Below are positions 1 to 8,187 of a stretch of 64,000 nt of DNA, piece by piece (the first letter of the stretch is position 1; each line of letters opens with the position of its first letter). This stretch comes from Castellaniella sp049671645. Lineage in GTDB: Bacteria > Pseudomonadota > Gammaproteobacteria > Burkholderiales > Burkholderiaceae_B. The translations under genes were made by a program, and so were the position numbers. The stretch lies in NCBI RefSeq assembly GCF_049671645.1, contig NZ_JBATVG010000023.1, positions 62,001 to 126,000 of the forward strand, read 5' to 3'. The notes under the pieces are model-generated. The model saw nothing but the letters and a program-made list of their open reading frames with translations. It had not been told where the DNA came from and did not search any database.

Positions 1-274
1 GGGGCCCGTCGACCCGGGAGCGGATGACGACCGTGGCCGGCGCGGTGACGGTGCCCAGGGCCCTCAGGGTGCGATCGATCTGGCCGGACGCCACGGCCAC
101 GACGGACACCGGGGTGGATTGCCCCGCCCCGCCCCGAAAACCCCGCCCGACCGGTTGTTGATCCGCACCACGCGGCCAGAATAGCCACAGCGCCAGGGCG
201 GCGGCCACGCACAGCGCGGCCCAGACCCACAATCGGCGGCGCCCGCCCGCAGGCCGCGTCGAGGATTCGATCAT
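1..274 (-). CDS. RND efflux periplasmic adaptor (MdtA-like), N-terminal fragment
   Basis: The first 91 codons of a gene that runs off the left edge. The start is an ATG at 272-274, 11 bases after the zapD stop. A basic N-terminus is followed by one hydrophobic anchor (about residues 15-31), then a Gly-rich linker and the segment TPVSVVAVASGQIDRTLRAL, followed by GTVTAP and VIRSRVDG. This is the usual opening of membrane-fusion proteins of tripartite RND pumps: the first beta strands of the barrel, then the lipoyl-like hairpin. Such proteins bridge an inner-membrane RND pump to an outer-membrane channel. The pump gene should lie further left. Family is fairly sure; the exact pump is inferred only from similarity to MdtA. 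Confidence 0.75.
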   Translation of the reverse strand, partial: MIESSTRPAGGRRRLWVWAALCVAAALALWLFWPRGADQQPVGRGFRGGAGQSTPVSVVAVASGQIDRTLRALGTVTAPATVVIRSRVDGP

Positions 275-285
275 GACAGGAAGTC

Positions 286-1038
286 CTAGATGTTGCAGCG
301 GGCGAGGCGGAAGGCGATGTCACGGCTGGCCGGCTGCGGCTTCGTGACATTGTCCTGCAAGGAAAACCGCACCCAGATGACGTATTTATTGGCGCTGATT
401 TCGGGAAACACCTGTTGTTGGGGATCTACCCAGACCCGCAGCAACTGGAAGGTCTTTCCGCCCAGCATTTCCTGGTAGGCCCCCTGGCTGGCCAACTGAT
501 CGCGGGCATCGCCCGCATCGCGCAACAATTGCAGGATCAGCGCCATGGCGCGATGCAGCGGCATGATGGGTTCGATCCAACCCTGCAAGTCGAGCACCCG
601 CGCATCGGGGGCCTTGATCTGCCAGGCGTAGTAGGACGGCAGGTCGATGGGCGAGGAACCGCCCGGCACGGTGATCCGCCCGCGCAGACTGGCCAGCCAT
701 TCGTTGTCGCGCAGGCATTGGCCGATGCGGCCCTGGCCTGCCAATGAGCCCGACACGGACTGGATTTCATCCAACAGGCTGTCCAGCGTGGGGCGATCGA
801 CGCCCGGGTGTTCACGCAGCGCCGACAAGGCCGTGCGATGCCGGTCGAGGTCCTGCAGGACCGCCGTGCGGACATCGGCCCTTTCACACACGTCGAGCAG
901 ATCGAAGAGCGTGATCATGGCGATCTGGTGATGATGCGCGTCTTCGCCGCGCGCAAAATAGAACAGGCGGTCGAACAGGTACTCTACCCGGAGCAGAGTG
1001 CGTACACGTTCATTACAGGGGTACTCGTACAGAATCAC
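286..1038 (-). CDS. zapD: Cell division protein ZapD
   Basis: ZapD (formerly YacF) binds FtsZ C-terminal tails in the cytoplasm and bundles protofilaments at the Z-ring. The N-terminus ILYEYPCNERVRTLLRVEYL matches the family signature, and the whole roughly 250-residue alpha-helical/beta protein has the usual length. I prefer the GTG at 1038 because an AGGG lies about 10 bases upstream. A TTG six bases earlier (1044) is possible but sits too close to that site. It follows coaE by about a dozen bases, and pilD lies before coaE, the classic betaproteobacterial pilD-coaE-zapD order. Co-transcription with coaE is likely. Confidence 0.93.
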   Translation of the reverse strand: MILYEYPCNERVRTLLRVEYLFDRLFYFARGEDAHHHQIAMITLFDLLDVCERADVRTAVLQDLDRHRTALSALREHPGVDRPTLDSLLDEIQSVSGSLAGQGRIGQCLRDNEWLASLRGRITVPGGSSPIDLPSYYAWQIKAPDARVLDLQGWIEPIMPLHRAMALILQLLRDAGDARDQLASQGAYQEMLGGKTFQLLRVWVDPQQQVFPEISANKYVIWVRFSLQDNVTKPQPASRDIAFRLARCNI

Positions 1039-1050
1039 ACGCAAAAGACC

Positions 1051-1683
1051 CTAATCATGAATGGCCGATCCACGAAGCGACCGGGAAGCCAGGTCGCACC
1101 AGGACTGATGGCAGGACCAGGATCGCCGGCGCAGCGCATCCAGATCGGTGGCGCCATCGTTGACGATGATGTCGTCGGCGACCGCCAAGCGGTCTTCCCG
1201 GGACGCCTGAGCGGACATGATACGCCCAATGGTCTCTGGCGTCAGCCCGCTGCGGCCCTGCACCCGGCGAACTTGCGTGGCCGGGTCGCAATCGACGACG
1301 CAGATGCGGTCCACCCGGTCGCGCCAGCGCCCGGATTCCACCAGCAGCGGCACCACGTAGACCCGGTACAGCCCCTGCGCGCCGGCCGCCCGGGTCTGCA
1401 CGGTCTGATCGATCAGCGGATGCAGGACGGCTTCCAGCCGCTGCCGGATCGTTGGGTCGCCAAAGGCCCGTTCGCGCATCCAGTCACGGTCCAGGCAGCC
1501 ATCCGCCGTGATGGCCTGCGGGCCGAAGGCCTGGCGCAAGGGCTCGATCGCGCCCCCCCCGGCGGCCGTCAGGGCATGGGCAATCTGATCGGTATCGATC
1601 ACGGCCGCCCCCCATTGGGCCAGCCAATCGGCGACCTGGGTCTTGCCGGACCCGATCCCGCCCGTCAGGCCGATCGAAAACAT
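1051..1683 (-). CDS. coaE: Dephospho-CoA kinase
   Basis: CoaE phosphorylates the ribose 3'-OH of dephospho-CoA with ATP, the last step of coenzyme A synthesis. The P-loop GLTGGIGSGKT is at residues 5-15 and the substrate-site motif IDTDQIAH follows near residue 33. The lid and CoA-binding helices are recognisable. The start ATG at 1681-1683 gives MFSIGLTGG, the normal family start, at 210 aa; the longer upstream frame is not needed. The last 20 or so residues (rich in R, S and W) diverge from typical CoaE. It lies between pilD and zapD on the same strand. Confidence 0.95.
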   Translation of the reverse strand: MFSIGLTGGIGSGKTQVADWLAQWGAAVIDTDQIAHALTAAGGGAIEPLRQAFGPQAITADGCLDRDWMRERAFGDPTIRQRLEAVLHPLIDQTVQTRAAGAQGLYRVYVVPLLVESGRWRDRVDRICVVDCDPATQVRRVQGRSGLTPETIGRIMSAQASREDRLAVADDIIVNDGATDLDALRRRSWSCHQSWCDLASRSLRGSAIHD

Positions 1684-1762
1684 GCGCGCATCCCGCCCCA
1701 GGTGAAAACATGACTGTACCTCAGGCGACGAGCCTGCGGACCAGGGAGCCCCGGCGCACGCG

Positions 1763-2473
1763 TCATGCCCCGCCCAGAAGGGCCAACCAGGATCCGACCG
1801 TCTCGGGCCATAGAATCCACGGACCGGTGGCCAGCGCCAGATACGGGCCAAAGGGATAGGCCCGCCGCCGGCATCCCGGGCGGCAGGCCCAGCCCAGCAG
1901 CCCCAGGACGCTGGCCCCCCACAGGATCGTCAGCGCGGCGGGCCAGCCCAGCCAGCCCGCCAGCATGGCCAGGCATTTCACATCGCCGCCCCCAAAACCG
2001 TCCAGGCCGCGCACGCAGCGGTACAGACCGGCGGCCAGCGCCAGCGCCCCCCACATCGCGACGGATGCGCCGAACGCGCCCATCGGACCCAGCGGCCCCA
2101 GCCACCAGCCTGCCACCATCAGGGGCAGCGTCAGGGCATCGGGCAGCAGGCCGCTGCGCCCATCCAGCCAGGCCAACGCCGCCAGTCCCAGCACCAGCAG
2201 CAGGAGCGCGAGGCCGGTCCAGCCCTGCTGGGCCAGTACGCCGGCCGCCAAGCCCCCAGTCACCGAGGCCCCCCAGGCATCCCGTCCCCAATACACGGGC
2301 TGATGACAGGCATGGCACGCAGCCCGCCACAGCGTGCGGGCCGTGGCGGGCGCCCCGCCCCGCAGGCGGAGGTCGTATTCCCGCGCCCACGGGGCAAGCC
2401 TCAGCCCCACCCCCGCGCACAGGCCCGCCACCCCGGCCATCGCCAGCCAGACCTCGGCGCCGGCAGCCATCAT
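1763..2473 (-). CDS. pilD: Prepilin peptidase (A24 family), short form
   Basis: Membrane aspartyl protease that cleaves type IV prepilin or type II pseudopilin leaders. Both aspartate sites are visible: the motif LDGRSGLLPDALTLPL (first Asp followed by LPD) and GFGGGDVK (the GxGxxD site). Several hydrophobic segments surround them. At 236 aa it is shorter than the usual 270-290, and only one Cys-x-x-Cys pair (CHACH) is left of the normal four-cysteine zinc/methylase region, so the N-methyltransferase half may be reduced. I chose the ATG at 2471-2473 because GGGCAGGG lies about nine bases upstream; nearby ATGs at 2482 and 2470 are alternatives. It precedes coaE by 79 bases. Confidence 0.85.
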   Translation of the reverse strand: MMAAGAEVWLAMAGVAGLCAGVGLRLAPWAREYDLRLRGGAPATARTLWRAACHACHQPVYWGRDAWGASVTGGLAAGVLAQQGWTGLALLLLVLGLAALAWLDGRSGLLPDALTLPLMVAGWWLGPLGPMGAFGASVAMWGALALAAGLYRCVRGLDGFGGGDVKCLAMLAGWLGWPAALTILWGASVLGLLGWACRPGCRRRAYPFGPYLALATGPWILWPETVGSWLALLGGA

Positions 2474-2545
2474 GGCGGCCATCCCTGCCCAAGCGGGCCG
2501 CAAATGCGTAGAATGGCGTTTTCCGCCCATCCGACCGATACCGTC

Positions 2546-3208
2546 ATGCTGCGCCCCATTGCCACTTCCCTGACCCGCCTGCTGGGCCTTAGCCTGCTGA
2601 TGTTGCTGGGCGCCTGCGCTCAGCAGAGCACGCCGGGTTATTACGACACCCCGCGCGAAAGCACCGTGTCCGACGCACTGCACCGCGCCCAGGGGGATTC
2701 AACCAGCCAGGCGCCATCCCAGTTGCAACTGGGCTTTGGCAGCCAGGAACAAAAATCCAAGCCGGCAGCGGCTGCCGGATCCGGCGCCGACACGGCAGCC
2801 GCGGCCGGCGCCAGCTCGCAGGCGCTGCCCCAGGAACTGGCCGAAACCCGAACCTACCTGGGCACCATCGCCTGCATGGACGGCAACCAATGCTCGCCCA
2901 GCCGCATGACCCTGACCCTGGCCCCGGACGGCCAATGGCGCGCCCGCAACACGCCGGTGGATGGCAGCGGGCCCGCCCGCACATCCCTGGGTTGCTGGTT
3001 CCTGACAGGCACGGACCCGGTGCGCATCGTGCTGCAAACCGGCGATCAGGCCCATGCCAGTCTGGAATTCATCACGTCCAACGTGCTGCGGATCGCAACC
3101 CTGAACGGCCAGGCGCCGCTGCTGGAGTCCCGCCTGACCCGCCAGGCCGACCTGGACCCGATCACGGAACTATCTTCCCAGCCGGCCCAGCACTGCCCCG
3201 CACGCTGA
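2546..3208 (+). CDS. Lipoprotein with NlpE-like N-terminal-type domain
   Basis: A 220-aa outer-envelope lipoprotein. The signal peptide ends in the lipobox LLGAC (Cys near residue 23). After a low-complexity Ala/Ser/Gln stretch comes a compact domain starting YLGTIACMDGNQCSP, with LTLAPDGQWRA, a central LGCWFLTG and a final RIATLNGQAPLLESRLTR. This is the pattern of the NlpE N-terminal fold (small beta barrel with a C-x-x-C-like pair). NlpE senses envelope stress or copper through Cpx in enterics; a role in this organism is not shown. The start at 2546 places the signal peptide correctly; an ATG at 2513 is possible. It is divergent from pilD, and its 3' end overlaps the convergent LuxR-type gene by 39 bases. 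Confidence 0.7.
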   Translation: MLRPIATSLTRLLGLSLLMLLGACAQQSTPGYYDTPRESTVSDALHRAQGDSTSQAPSQLQLGFGSQEQKSKPAAAAGSGADTAAAAGASSQALPQELAETRTYLGTIACMDGNQCSPSRMTLTLAPDGQWRARNTPVDGSGPARTSLGCWFLTGTDPVRIVLQTGDQAHASLEFITSNVLRIATLNGQAPLLESRLTRQADLDPITELSSQPAQHCPAR

Positions 3209-3526
3209 CCCGGCCTGAAGCGCCAGGCGCCACATCGCACGGCGCCATGCCGTGGCCGGCCCCGGCCCCTGATCATCGGACAGGGGCAATTTCCAGCGCA
3301 CATAGTGCTGGGTCAGTTCCACGGCGTTGCGCACGCCGACCTTCATGAAAATCCGGGCCCGGTGCGCCTCGATGGTGCGCTGGGATATCCCGAGTTCGGC
3401 GGCAATGTATTTGTTGGAGCGCCCCCGGGTGATGTAATCCGCGACTTCACGTTCGCGCATCGTCAGGCGCTGGATGATCAGGCCCTGCGCCTGCGCACCC
3501 CCCAGATTCATGCCCATGATCGCCAT
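3170..3526 (-). CDS. LuxR/FixJ-type HTH-only transcriptional regulator
   Basis: A 118-aa cytoplasmic protein consisting almost only of a LuxR-type four-helix HTH (about residues 20-80): LTMREREVADYITRGRSNKY, then IAAELGISQRTIEAHR, which follows the FixJ/NarL DNA-binding pattern including the T-V-E-x-H type recognition helix. There is no receiver or ligand domain, so activity must be set by expression level or by a partner. A ribosome site GGGGGA lies 7 bases before the ATG. The C-terminal 40 residues are Ala/Arg-rich and overlap the convergent lipoprotein gene. The target is unknown. Confidence 0.75.
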   Translation of the reverse strand: MAIMGMNLGGAQAQGLIIQRLTMREREVADYITRGRSNKYIAAELGISQRTIEAHRARIFMKVGVRNAVELTQHYVRWKLPLSDDQGPGPATAWRRAMWRLALQAGSACGAVLGRLGR

Positions 3527-3645
3527 GGCAATCCCCCGTTTGTTGTTTTTGGTGAGGGGATTCTGTCACGCCGCCCGGCGCCCGGCAGCTGTCAGGCCTG
3601 CCAGACGGCGGGGGCCGGGGATGCCCGAAGCTCGGCCCAGGCCCG

Positions 3646-4500
3646 TCAGCGCCCAGACTGGAACTCGAGATTATCGATCAGGCGGGTGTTGCCCAGACGC
3701 GCAGCCGCCAGCACGACCAGCGGCTCACCCTGACGGATTTCCGCAATGGTCGGGGGCAGGAGGTCGCGCTGCCGGCGCACCGCCACGTAGTCCGGGTCCC
3801 AGCCCCGGTCCCGCAGCGTCTGCATGGCCCGGGATTCGACTGCGGCGCTGTCATCCTGACCGCTCCCGATCAAGTCGCGCACCTGCTGCAGCAAGCCATA
3901 CAACTGGGGCGCTTCGGCGCGTTCCGTGGCCGACAGAAAGCGGTTGCGCGAGGAAAGCGCCAGGCCATCGGCATCACGCACGGTTTCGTGGGCCAGGATT
4001 TCCACCGGCAGCTGGAACTGCCGGCACATGGCCCGCACGACCATCAGCTGTTGATAATCCTTTTTGCCGAACACCGCCACGCGCGGCTGCACGCAGGAAA
4101 ACAATTTCAGCACCACGGTGCTGACGCCCATGAAGAAATCCGGGCGGAATTCGCCCTCCAGGATCTTGCCCAGGGCATCGCCGGGCTGGATGCGGAAATT
4201 TTGCGGCTCCGGATACAGTTCGCGCTCATCCGGAGCGAACAACACGTAGACGTCGCGTTCGCCTTCCAGTTTTTCGATGTCCTCGGCCAGCGTGCGCGGG
4301 TAGCGATCGAAATCCTCGTTGGGGCCGAACTGCAGGCGATTGACGAAAATGCTGGCCACCACCGGATCGCCATGCTGGCGGGCCAGCCGCATCAGAGACA
4401 GGTGAGCGGCATGCAGATTACCCATGGTGGGCACGAACGCAACGCGCAACTGGCCCCGCAACTGGTCACGCAGATCTTCGATGGAATGAACGACTTTCAA
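3646..4500 (-). CDS. panC: Pantothenate synthetase
   Basis: PanC condenses pantoate and beta-alanine with ATP to make pantothenate (vitamin B5), a precursor for the CoaE pathway also present in this window. Visible motifs are PTMGNLHAAHLSL (HIGH-type nucleotide site), FVNRLQFGPNEDFDRYPRT, FGKKDYQQLM (KMSKS-like region) and LALSSRNRFL. The 284-aa length is normal for the family. It is 21 bases downstream of scpA on the same strand, probably one transcript with the DUF3460 gene and scpA. Confidence 0.97.
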   Translation of the reverse strand: MKVVHSIEDLRDQLRGQLRVAFVPTMGNLHAAHLSLMRLARQHGDPVVASIFVNRLQFGPNEDFDRYPRTLAEDIEKLEGERDVYVLFAPDERELYPEPQNFRIQPGDALGKILEGEFRPDFFMGVSTVVLKLFSCVQPRVAVFGKKDYQQLMVVRAMCRQFQLPVEILAHETVRDADGLALSSRNRFLSATERAEAPQLYGLLQQVRDLIGSGQDDSAAVESRAMQTLRDRGWDPDYVAVRRQRDLLPPTIAEIRQGEPLVVLAAARLGNTRLIDNLEFQSGR

Positions 4501-4521
4501 GGCAAGCTCCGGCGCGGGCTC

Positions 4522-5391
4522 TCAGGCCGAGCGCGTATAGGACAGTCTGACATACAGCGGCGCATACGGCGCCGCCTGGGTGATTTCCAGCAAGGATTCT
4601 CGTGTGAGTTCCAGCAAAGCCAGGAAATGCACGACGATCACGGCGGCCGGATCGCCCATGCGGATGCGTTCCATGAACAGATCGGTGAATTCCATGAAAC
4701 GCACATCGGACAGGCGGCGCAGGATATGGCTCATGTGGTCACGCACCGACAGCTGTTCGCGGGTGATGCGGTGACTGGCATTCAGGCGCGCCCGCTGCAA
4801 AATACCGGCCCATGCTTCCCGCAGGTCGGCCGGACAGACGGCCGGCAGCACGGTCTCGGCGTCCAGATCGGCCTGCGCATGGGCGACATGAAAATCGCGG
4901 CCGACGCGCGGCAAGGCATCCAGGCGCTGCGCGGCCAGCTTCATGCGTTCGTATTCCAGCAGGCGGCGCACCAGTTCGGCGCGGGGGTCTTCGACTTCTT
5001 CCCCGGTATCCGACTGGCGCACGGGCAGCAGCATGCGCGATTTGATTTCGATCAGCAGCGCCGCCATCAGCAGATATTCGCCGGCCAATTCCAGATTGGT
5101 GCGCCGGACCTGTTCGACGTAGCTGAGATACTGTGCCGTGACCTCCGCCATCGGGATGTCGAGCACATTGAAATTCTGTTTGCGGATCAGGTACAGCAGC
5201 AAGTCCAGCGGGCCCTCGAAGGCTTCCAGGAAGACTTCCAGGGCATCGGGCGGGATGTACAGATCCTGGGGTATGGCGAACAAAGGTTCGCCATACAGCC
5301 GCGCAAGCGCCACGTGATCGACCACGTCGGGCGTGCTGTCCACAGCCGGCGCCATCAAGGCATCCAGTCCGGTGGCGGGCTCTGGCGGCAT
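4522..5391 (-). CDS. scpA: Segregation and condensation protein A
   Basis: ScpA is the kleisin subunit that links SMC heads and ScpB in the bacterial condensin. The central family motif FEGPLDLLLYLIRKQNFNVL is followed by DIPMAEVTAQYL near residues 60-90, and the C-terminal winged-helix region is present. 289 aa fits beta-proteobacterial ScpA with its extended N-terminus. An internal ATG (residue 13) is an alternative start. The gene sits between the DUF3460 gene (9 bases upstream) and panC. Confidence 0.95.
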   Translation of the reverse strand: MPPEPATGLDALMAPAVDSTPDVVDHVALARLYGEPLFAIPQDLYIPPDALEVFLEAFEGPLDLLLYLIRKQNFNVLDIPMAEVTAQYLSYVEQVRRTNLELAGEYLLMAALLIEIKSRMLLPVRQSDTGEEVEDPRAELVRRLLEYERMKLAAQRLDALPRVGRDFHVAHAQADLDAETVLPAVCPADLREAWAGILQRARLNASHRITREQLSVRDHMSHILRRLSDVRFMEFTDLFMERIRMGDPAAVIVVHFLALLELTRESLLEITQAAPYAPLYVRLSYTRSA

Positions 5392-5400
5392 GGCGGCCGA

Positions 5401-5592
5401 TCAGGCCTTTTGATAGTAGACGTAGGGGTCCTGGGAGACCCGGGCGGCGCGAAAGCCGTCCTGCTGTTCGGCATCCAGGTCCTTGTCCCAGAGACGAAAA
5501 CGCCCGGCCCGCTGACGCGCCTCGGTGTCGGGATGGTCCGTCTTGTATTGAGTGATGAATTGAGTCAGTTCGGAGGTGAAGTTGTTTGCCAT
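5401..5592 (-). CDS. DUF3460 family small protein
   Basis: A 63-aa soluble protein with the pattern FTSELTQFITQYKTDHPDTE, then RQRAGRFRLWDKDLD and a final DPYVYYQK, typical of the DUF3460 family found in Burkholderiales upstream of scpA/panC. The ATG at 5590-5592 (MANNF) gives the family-length product; a 17-residue longer reading has no better ribosome site. Function is unknown. Position at the head of the scpA-panC group suggests co-transcription. Confidence 0.85.
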   Translation of the reverse strand: MANNFTSELTQFITQYKTDHPDTEARQRAGRFRLWDKDLDAEQQDGFRAARVSQDPYVYYQKA

Positions 5593-5663
5593 AATAGTGC
5601 CGTTGCCGATCTTCATGACCGATGCGCACCAAGTGTACTGCACTCGGGCGCCCGCGCGTGCCT

Positions 5664-7097
5664 ATGTCCGACCTCCGTAGTCCTTCTTCCACCCCGCCCG
5701 CCGCCCGCACGCAGGAACAGCGGATGATTCCCTTCATCGTCGGCTGCGCCCTGTTCATGCAGATGCTGGACTCCACCGTCGTGGCCACGGCCCTGCCCGC
5801 CATGGCTCGGGATTTCAGCACCACCGCCGTGCACATGAACATCACCATCACCGGCTATCTGCTGGCCACGGCCGTCTTCGTGCCCATCAGCGGCTGGGCG
5901 GCCGACCGCTTCGGCGCGCAGCGGGTCTTCCTGGCGGCCATCCTGCTGTTCAGCCTCAGCTCGGCCGCTTGCGCCGCCTCGCAGACTCTCACACAGCTGG
6001 TGCTCTCCCGCGTGGTCCAGGGCGCGGCGGGCGCCATGATGGTGCCTGTCGGGCGCATCGTCCTACTGCGGCGCATCCCGAAGTCCGAACTGGTCCAGGC
6101 CATGGCGTTCCTGACCCTGCCCGCCTTGCTGGGGCCCGTCATCGGCCCGCCCGTCGGCGGTTTCCTGGTGACCTACGCATCCTGGCACTGGATCTTCCTG
6201 ATCAACATCCCGGTCGGCATCCTGGGCATGGCGCTGGTGCGGCATTACATCGCCCGCGATATCCCGGACAACAAGCCCCAGCTGGATACCCTCGGATTCC
6301 TGCTGAGCGGCGTCTCCATGGCGGCGCTGATGATCTGCCTGGAGGCCATCGGCCACGGCGACCTCGGCGTCCCCGTCATCATCAGCCTGATCCTCCTGGG
6401 CCTGGTCTGCGGGGTGCTGTACATCCGCCACGCCCGTCATGCCACCTATCCGATCATCGATCTCAGCCTGCTGCGCACTCAGACCTTCGCCGTTTCGGTG
6501 CTGGGCGGCAATCTGTGCCGCTTCGGCAGCGGCGCATCGCCCTTCCTGCTGGCCATTTTGCTGCAGGTGGGCTTCGGCCTGTCGGCCTTCTCCGCCGGCA
6601 TGATCACCTTCACCTCGGCGGCCGGCGCCCTGTTGATGAAGCTGGTCGCCACGCCCATCGTGCACCGCTTCGGTTTTCGCCGCGTGCTGATGTGGAATGC
6701 GCTGATCGCCGCCTGCTTCACGGCCGCCTGCGCCCTGTTCCAGGCCAGCACGCCCGTCTGGCTGATGGTCGCGGTGCTGCTGATCGGGGGCTTTTTCCGT
6801 TCGCTGCAGTTCACGGCCGTCAACGCCCTGACCTACGCCGATCTGGATTCCGCGCAGATGAGCCGCGCCAGCAGCTTTTCGGCCATGGCGCAGCAACTGG
6901 GCATCAGCCTGGGCGTGGCCTGCGCGGCCGTGACGCTGAATCTCAGCATCAGCCTGCGCGGCGGCATCGAGGCCGACCGCATCGACGTGATGTGGGGCTT
7001 TGCAGTGACGGCGCTGTGCGTGGCGGCCTCGGCCCTGTCCTTCCGCAGGCTGTCGAACAGGTCGGGCAATCAGCTGCGCCACCGCCGCGACGCCTGA
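5664..7097 (+). CDS. MFS drug:H+ antiporter, DHA2 (EmrB/QacA) family
   Basis: A 477-aa inner-membrane transporter with about 13-14 hydrophobic segments. The first helix carries LDSTVVATALPAM (DHA2 motif D1), followed by loop 2-3 motif A GWAADRFGAQRV and motif C-like GPVIGPPVGGFL. Members export drugs, dyes or other amphiphiles using the proton gradient. The start at 5664 (MSDLRS) is chosen over an upstream frame that would overlap the DUF3460 gene. It is divergent from DUF3460 and convergent with an XRE regulator; whether that regulator controls it is only a guess. Confidence 0.9.
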   Translation: MSDLRSPSSTPPAARTQEQRMIPFIVGCALFMQMLDSTVVATALPAMARDFSTTAVHMNITITGYLLATAVFVPISGWAADRFGAQRVFLAAILLFSLSSAACAASQTLTQLVLSRVVQGAAGAMMVPVGRIVLLRRIPKSELVQAMAFLTLPALLGPVIGPPVGGFLVTYASWHWIFLINIPVGILGMALVRHYIARDIPDNKPQLDTLGFLLSGVSMAALMICLEAIGHGDLGVPVIISLILLGLVCGVLYIRHARHATYPIIDLSLLRTQTFAVSVLGGNLCRFGSGASPFLLAILLQVGFGLSAFSAGMITFTSAAGALLMKLVATPIVHRFGFRRVLMWNALIAACFTAACALFQASTPVWLMVAVLLIGGFFRSLQFTAVNALTYADLDSAQMSRASSFSAMAQQLGISLGVACAAVTLNLSISLRGGIEADRIDVMWGFAVTALCVAASALSFRRLSNRSGNQLRHRRDA

Positions 7098-7101
7098 CCC
7101 C

Positions 7102-7327
7102 CGCTTGCAAGCGGTTCGGATTCGTCCGGCATTGAATAGCCCGCAGGGGCTATTCTCAGGCCGGGGCATCTCTCCACCTCACCGCTTGCAAGCGGTTCGG
7201 ATTCGTCCGGCATTGAATAGCCCGCAGGGGCTATTCTCAAGCCGGGGCATCTCTCCACCTCACCGCTTGCAAGCGGTTCGGATTCGTCCGGCATTGAATA
7301 GCCCGCAGGGGCTATTCAATGTCCGGA
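7102..7327. repeat. Three tandem copies of an 81-bp hairpin-forming repeat
   Basis: Two complete copies (7102-7182 and 7183-7263, one base different) and a third partial copy from 7264. Each holds a palindromic CGCTTGCAAGCG, then TTCGGATTCGTCCGGCA, then a hairpin with arms GAATAGCCC and GGGCTATTC around the loop GCAG. In the third copy the stem is longer: a perfect 12-bp stem (7293-7304 with 7309-7320) extending further with one bulge. Its right arm contains the stop codon of the XRE regulator. No T-run follows, so these are REP-like elements rather than classic terminators, although they could still protect or end both convergent transcripts. Confidence 0.9.
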
Positions 7328-8107
7328 CTCATCCAGCAGCATGACCAGTTTGCAGTCCGGGCGGATCGCCAGCCGGAAGGTGAACTGCCGCAGCCGCAGC
7401 CGCCCCCGCGTCGGGTGCTGGAATTCGCGCACGCCGCCTTCCCGGTCCACCACGGTCTGGCGCGTCCAGCAGCCCGCAAACAAGGGGCTGCCCGCCTGCA
7501 ACTCCGCCACCAGGGCGCCAATGGCAGGGTCTCCGGCCAGCGCCGCTACGTCGGCGCGGAATTCCGCTACCACGCGACTGGCGCGCTCTTCCCAGTCCAC
7601 CACCAGCGTGCGGGCGGCCGGGTCCATGAAGATGTAGTGCAGCAGGTTCGCCCGCCCCTGCCCCGGCCAGCCGTCGAACAGCCGCTGCAGGGCGGGGTTC
7701 CAGGCCAGCACGTTCCAGGCCTGGTCCAGGATGTAGGCCGGCCCCTGGATGCTGTCCACGCAATCGCTCAGGCCATCGGGCAAGGCCACAGCGTCCAGTT
7801 GCCCCGCCAGCGGGTCGGCGCATTCGGCCAGGCTGAACAGATAATGCCGTTCGGCGCGCGCCAGGCGCAGGGCGTCGGCCAAGCGTCGCCAGACATCGAC
7901 CGATACCGACACCTCGCGGCCCTGTTCGATCCAGGTATACCAGGTCGTGCTGATGCCGCACAGCTGGGCGACCTCCTCGCGGCGCAAGCCGGGGGTGCGC
8001 CGCCTCAAACCGGGCGGCAAGCCGTGATCGCCGGGACTGACCCGGGCGCGGGCGCTGCGCAGGAACGCCCCCAGGGCCTGGCGGCGGGCTGCCTCGTCAC
8101 GCGGCAT
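7316..8107 (-). CDS. XRE-family regulator with MmyB-type ligand-binding domain
   Basis: A 263-aa cytoplasmic DNA-binding protein. Residues about 10-75 form an HTH: the stretch RRRTPGLRREEVAQLCGIS, then TTWYTWIEQGREVSVS, is the hallmark of the MmyB-like XRE group common in Actinobacteria and Proteobacteria. Residues about 105-255 form the PAS-like domain (AYILDQAWNVLAWNPALQRL, HYIFMDPAARTLVVDW, HPTRGRLRLRQFTF). Members often regulate a neighbouring oxidoreductase or transporter. The stop codon lies inside the last repeat hairpin. Co-regulation with the convergent MFS gene is possible but unproven. Confidence 0.88.
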   Translation of the reverse strand: MPRDEAARRQALGAFLRSARARVSPGDHGLPPGLRRRTPGLRREEVAQLCGISTTWYTWIEQGREVSVSVDVWRRLADALRLARAERHYLFSLAECADPLAGQLDAVALPDGLSDCVDSIQGPAYILDQAWNVLAWNPALQRLFDGWPGQGRANLLHYIFMDPAARTLVVDWEERASRVVAEFRADVAALAGDPAIGALVAELQAGSPLFAGCWTRQTVVDREGGVREFQHPTRGRLRLRQFTFRLAIRPDCKLVMLLDESGH

Positions 8108-8187
8108 GGCGAAGTCCCATCCGCCCGATACCGGCCACAGCGGGCGACGGCGGAGCCGTCCGGCCCGCCGGGCGCCGCCGGGCGCCG

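Noticed and set aside
7070..7294. A minus-strand frame encoding 27-residue tandem peptide repeats (PDESEPLASGEVER)
   Set aside because: The 81-base repeat period is divisible by three, so any open frame repeats. There is no ribosome site, and the DNA hairpins and the dispersed relative at 60823 point to a non-coding element.
7102..7327. Possible CRISPR-like array
   Set aside because: Only three units, each 81 bases and nearly identical throughout; there are no unique spacers and no cas genes.
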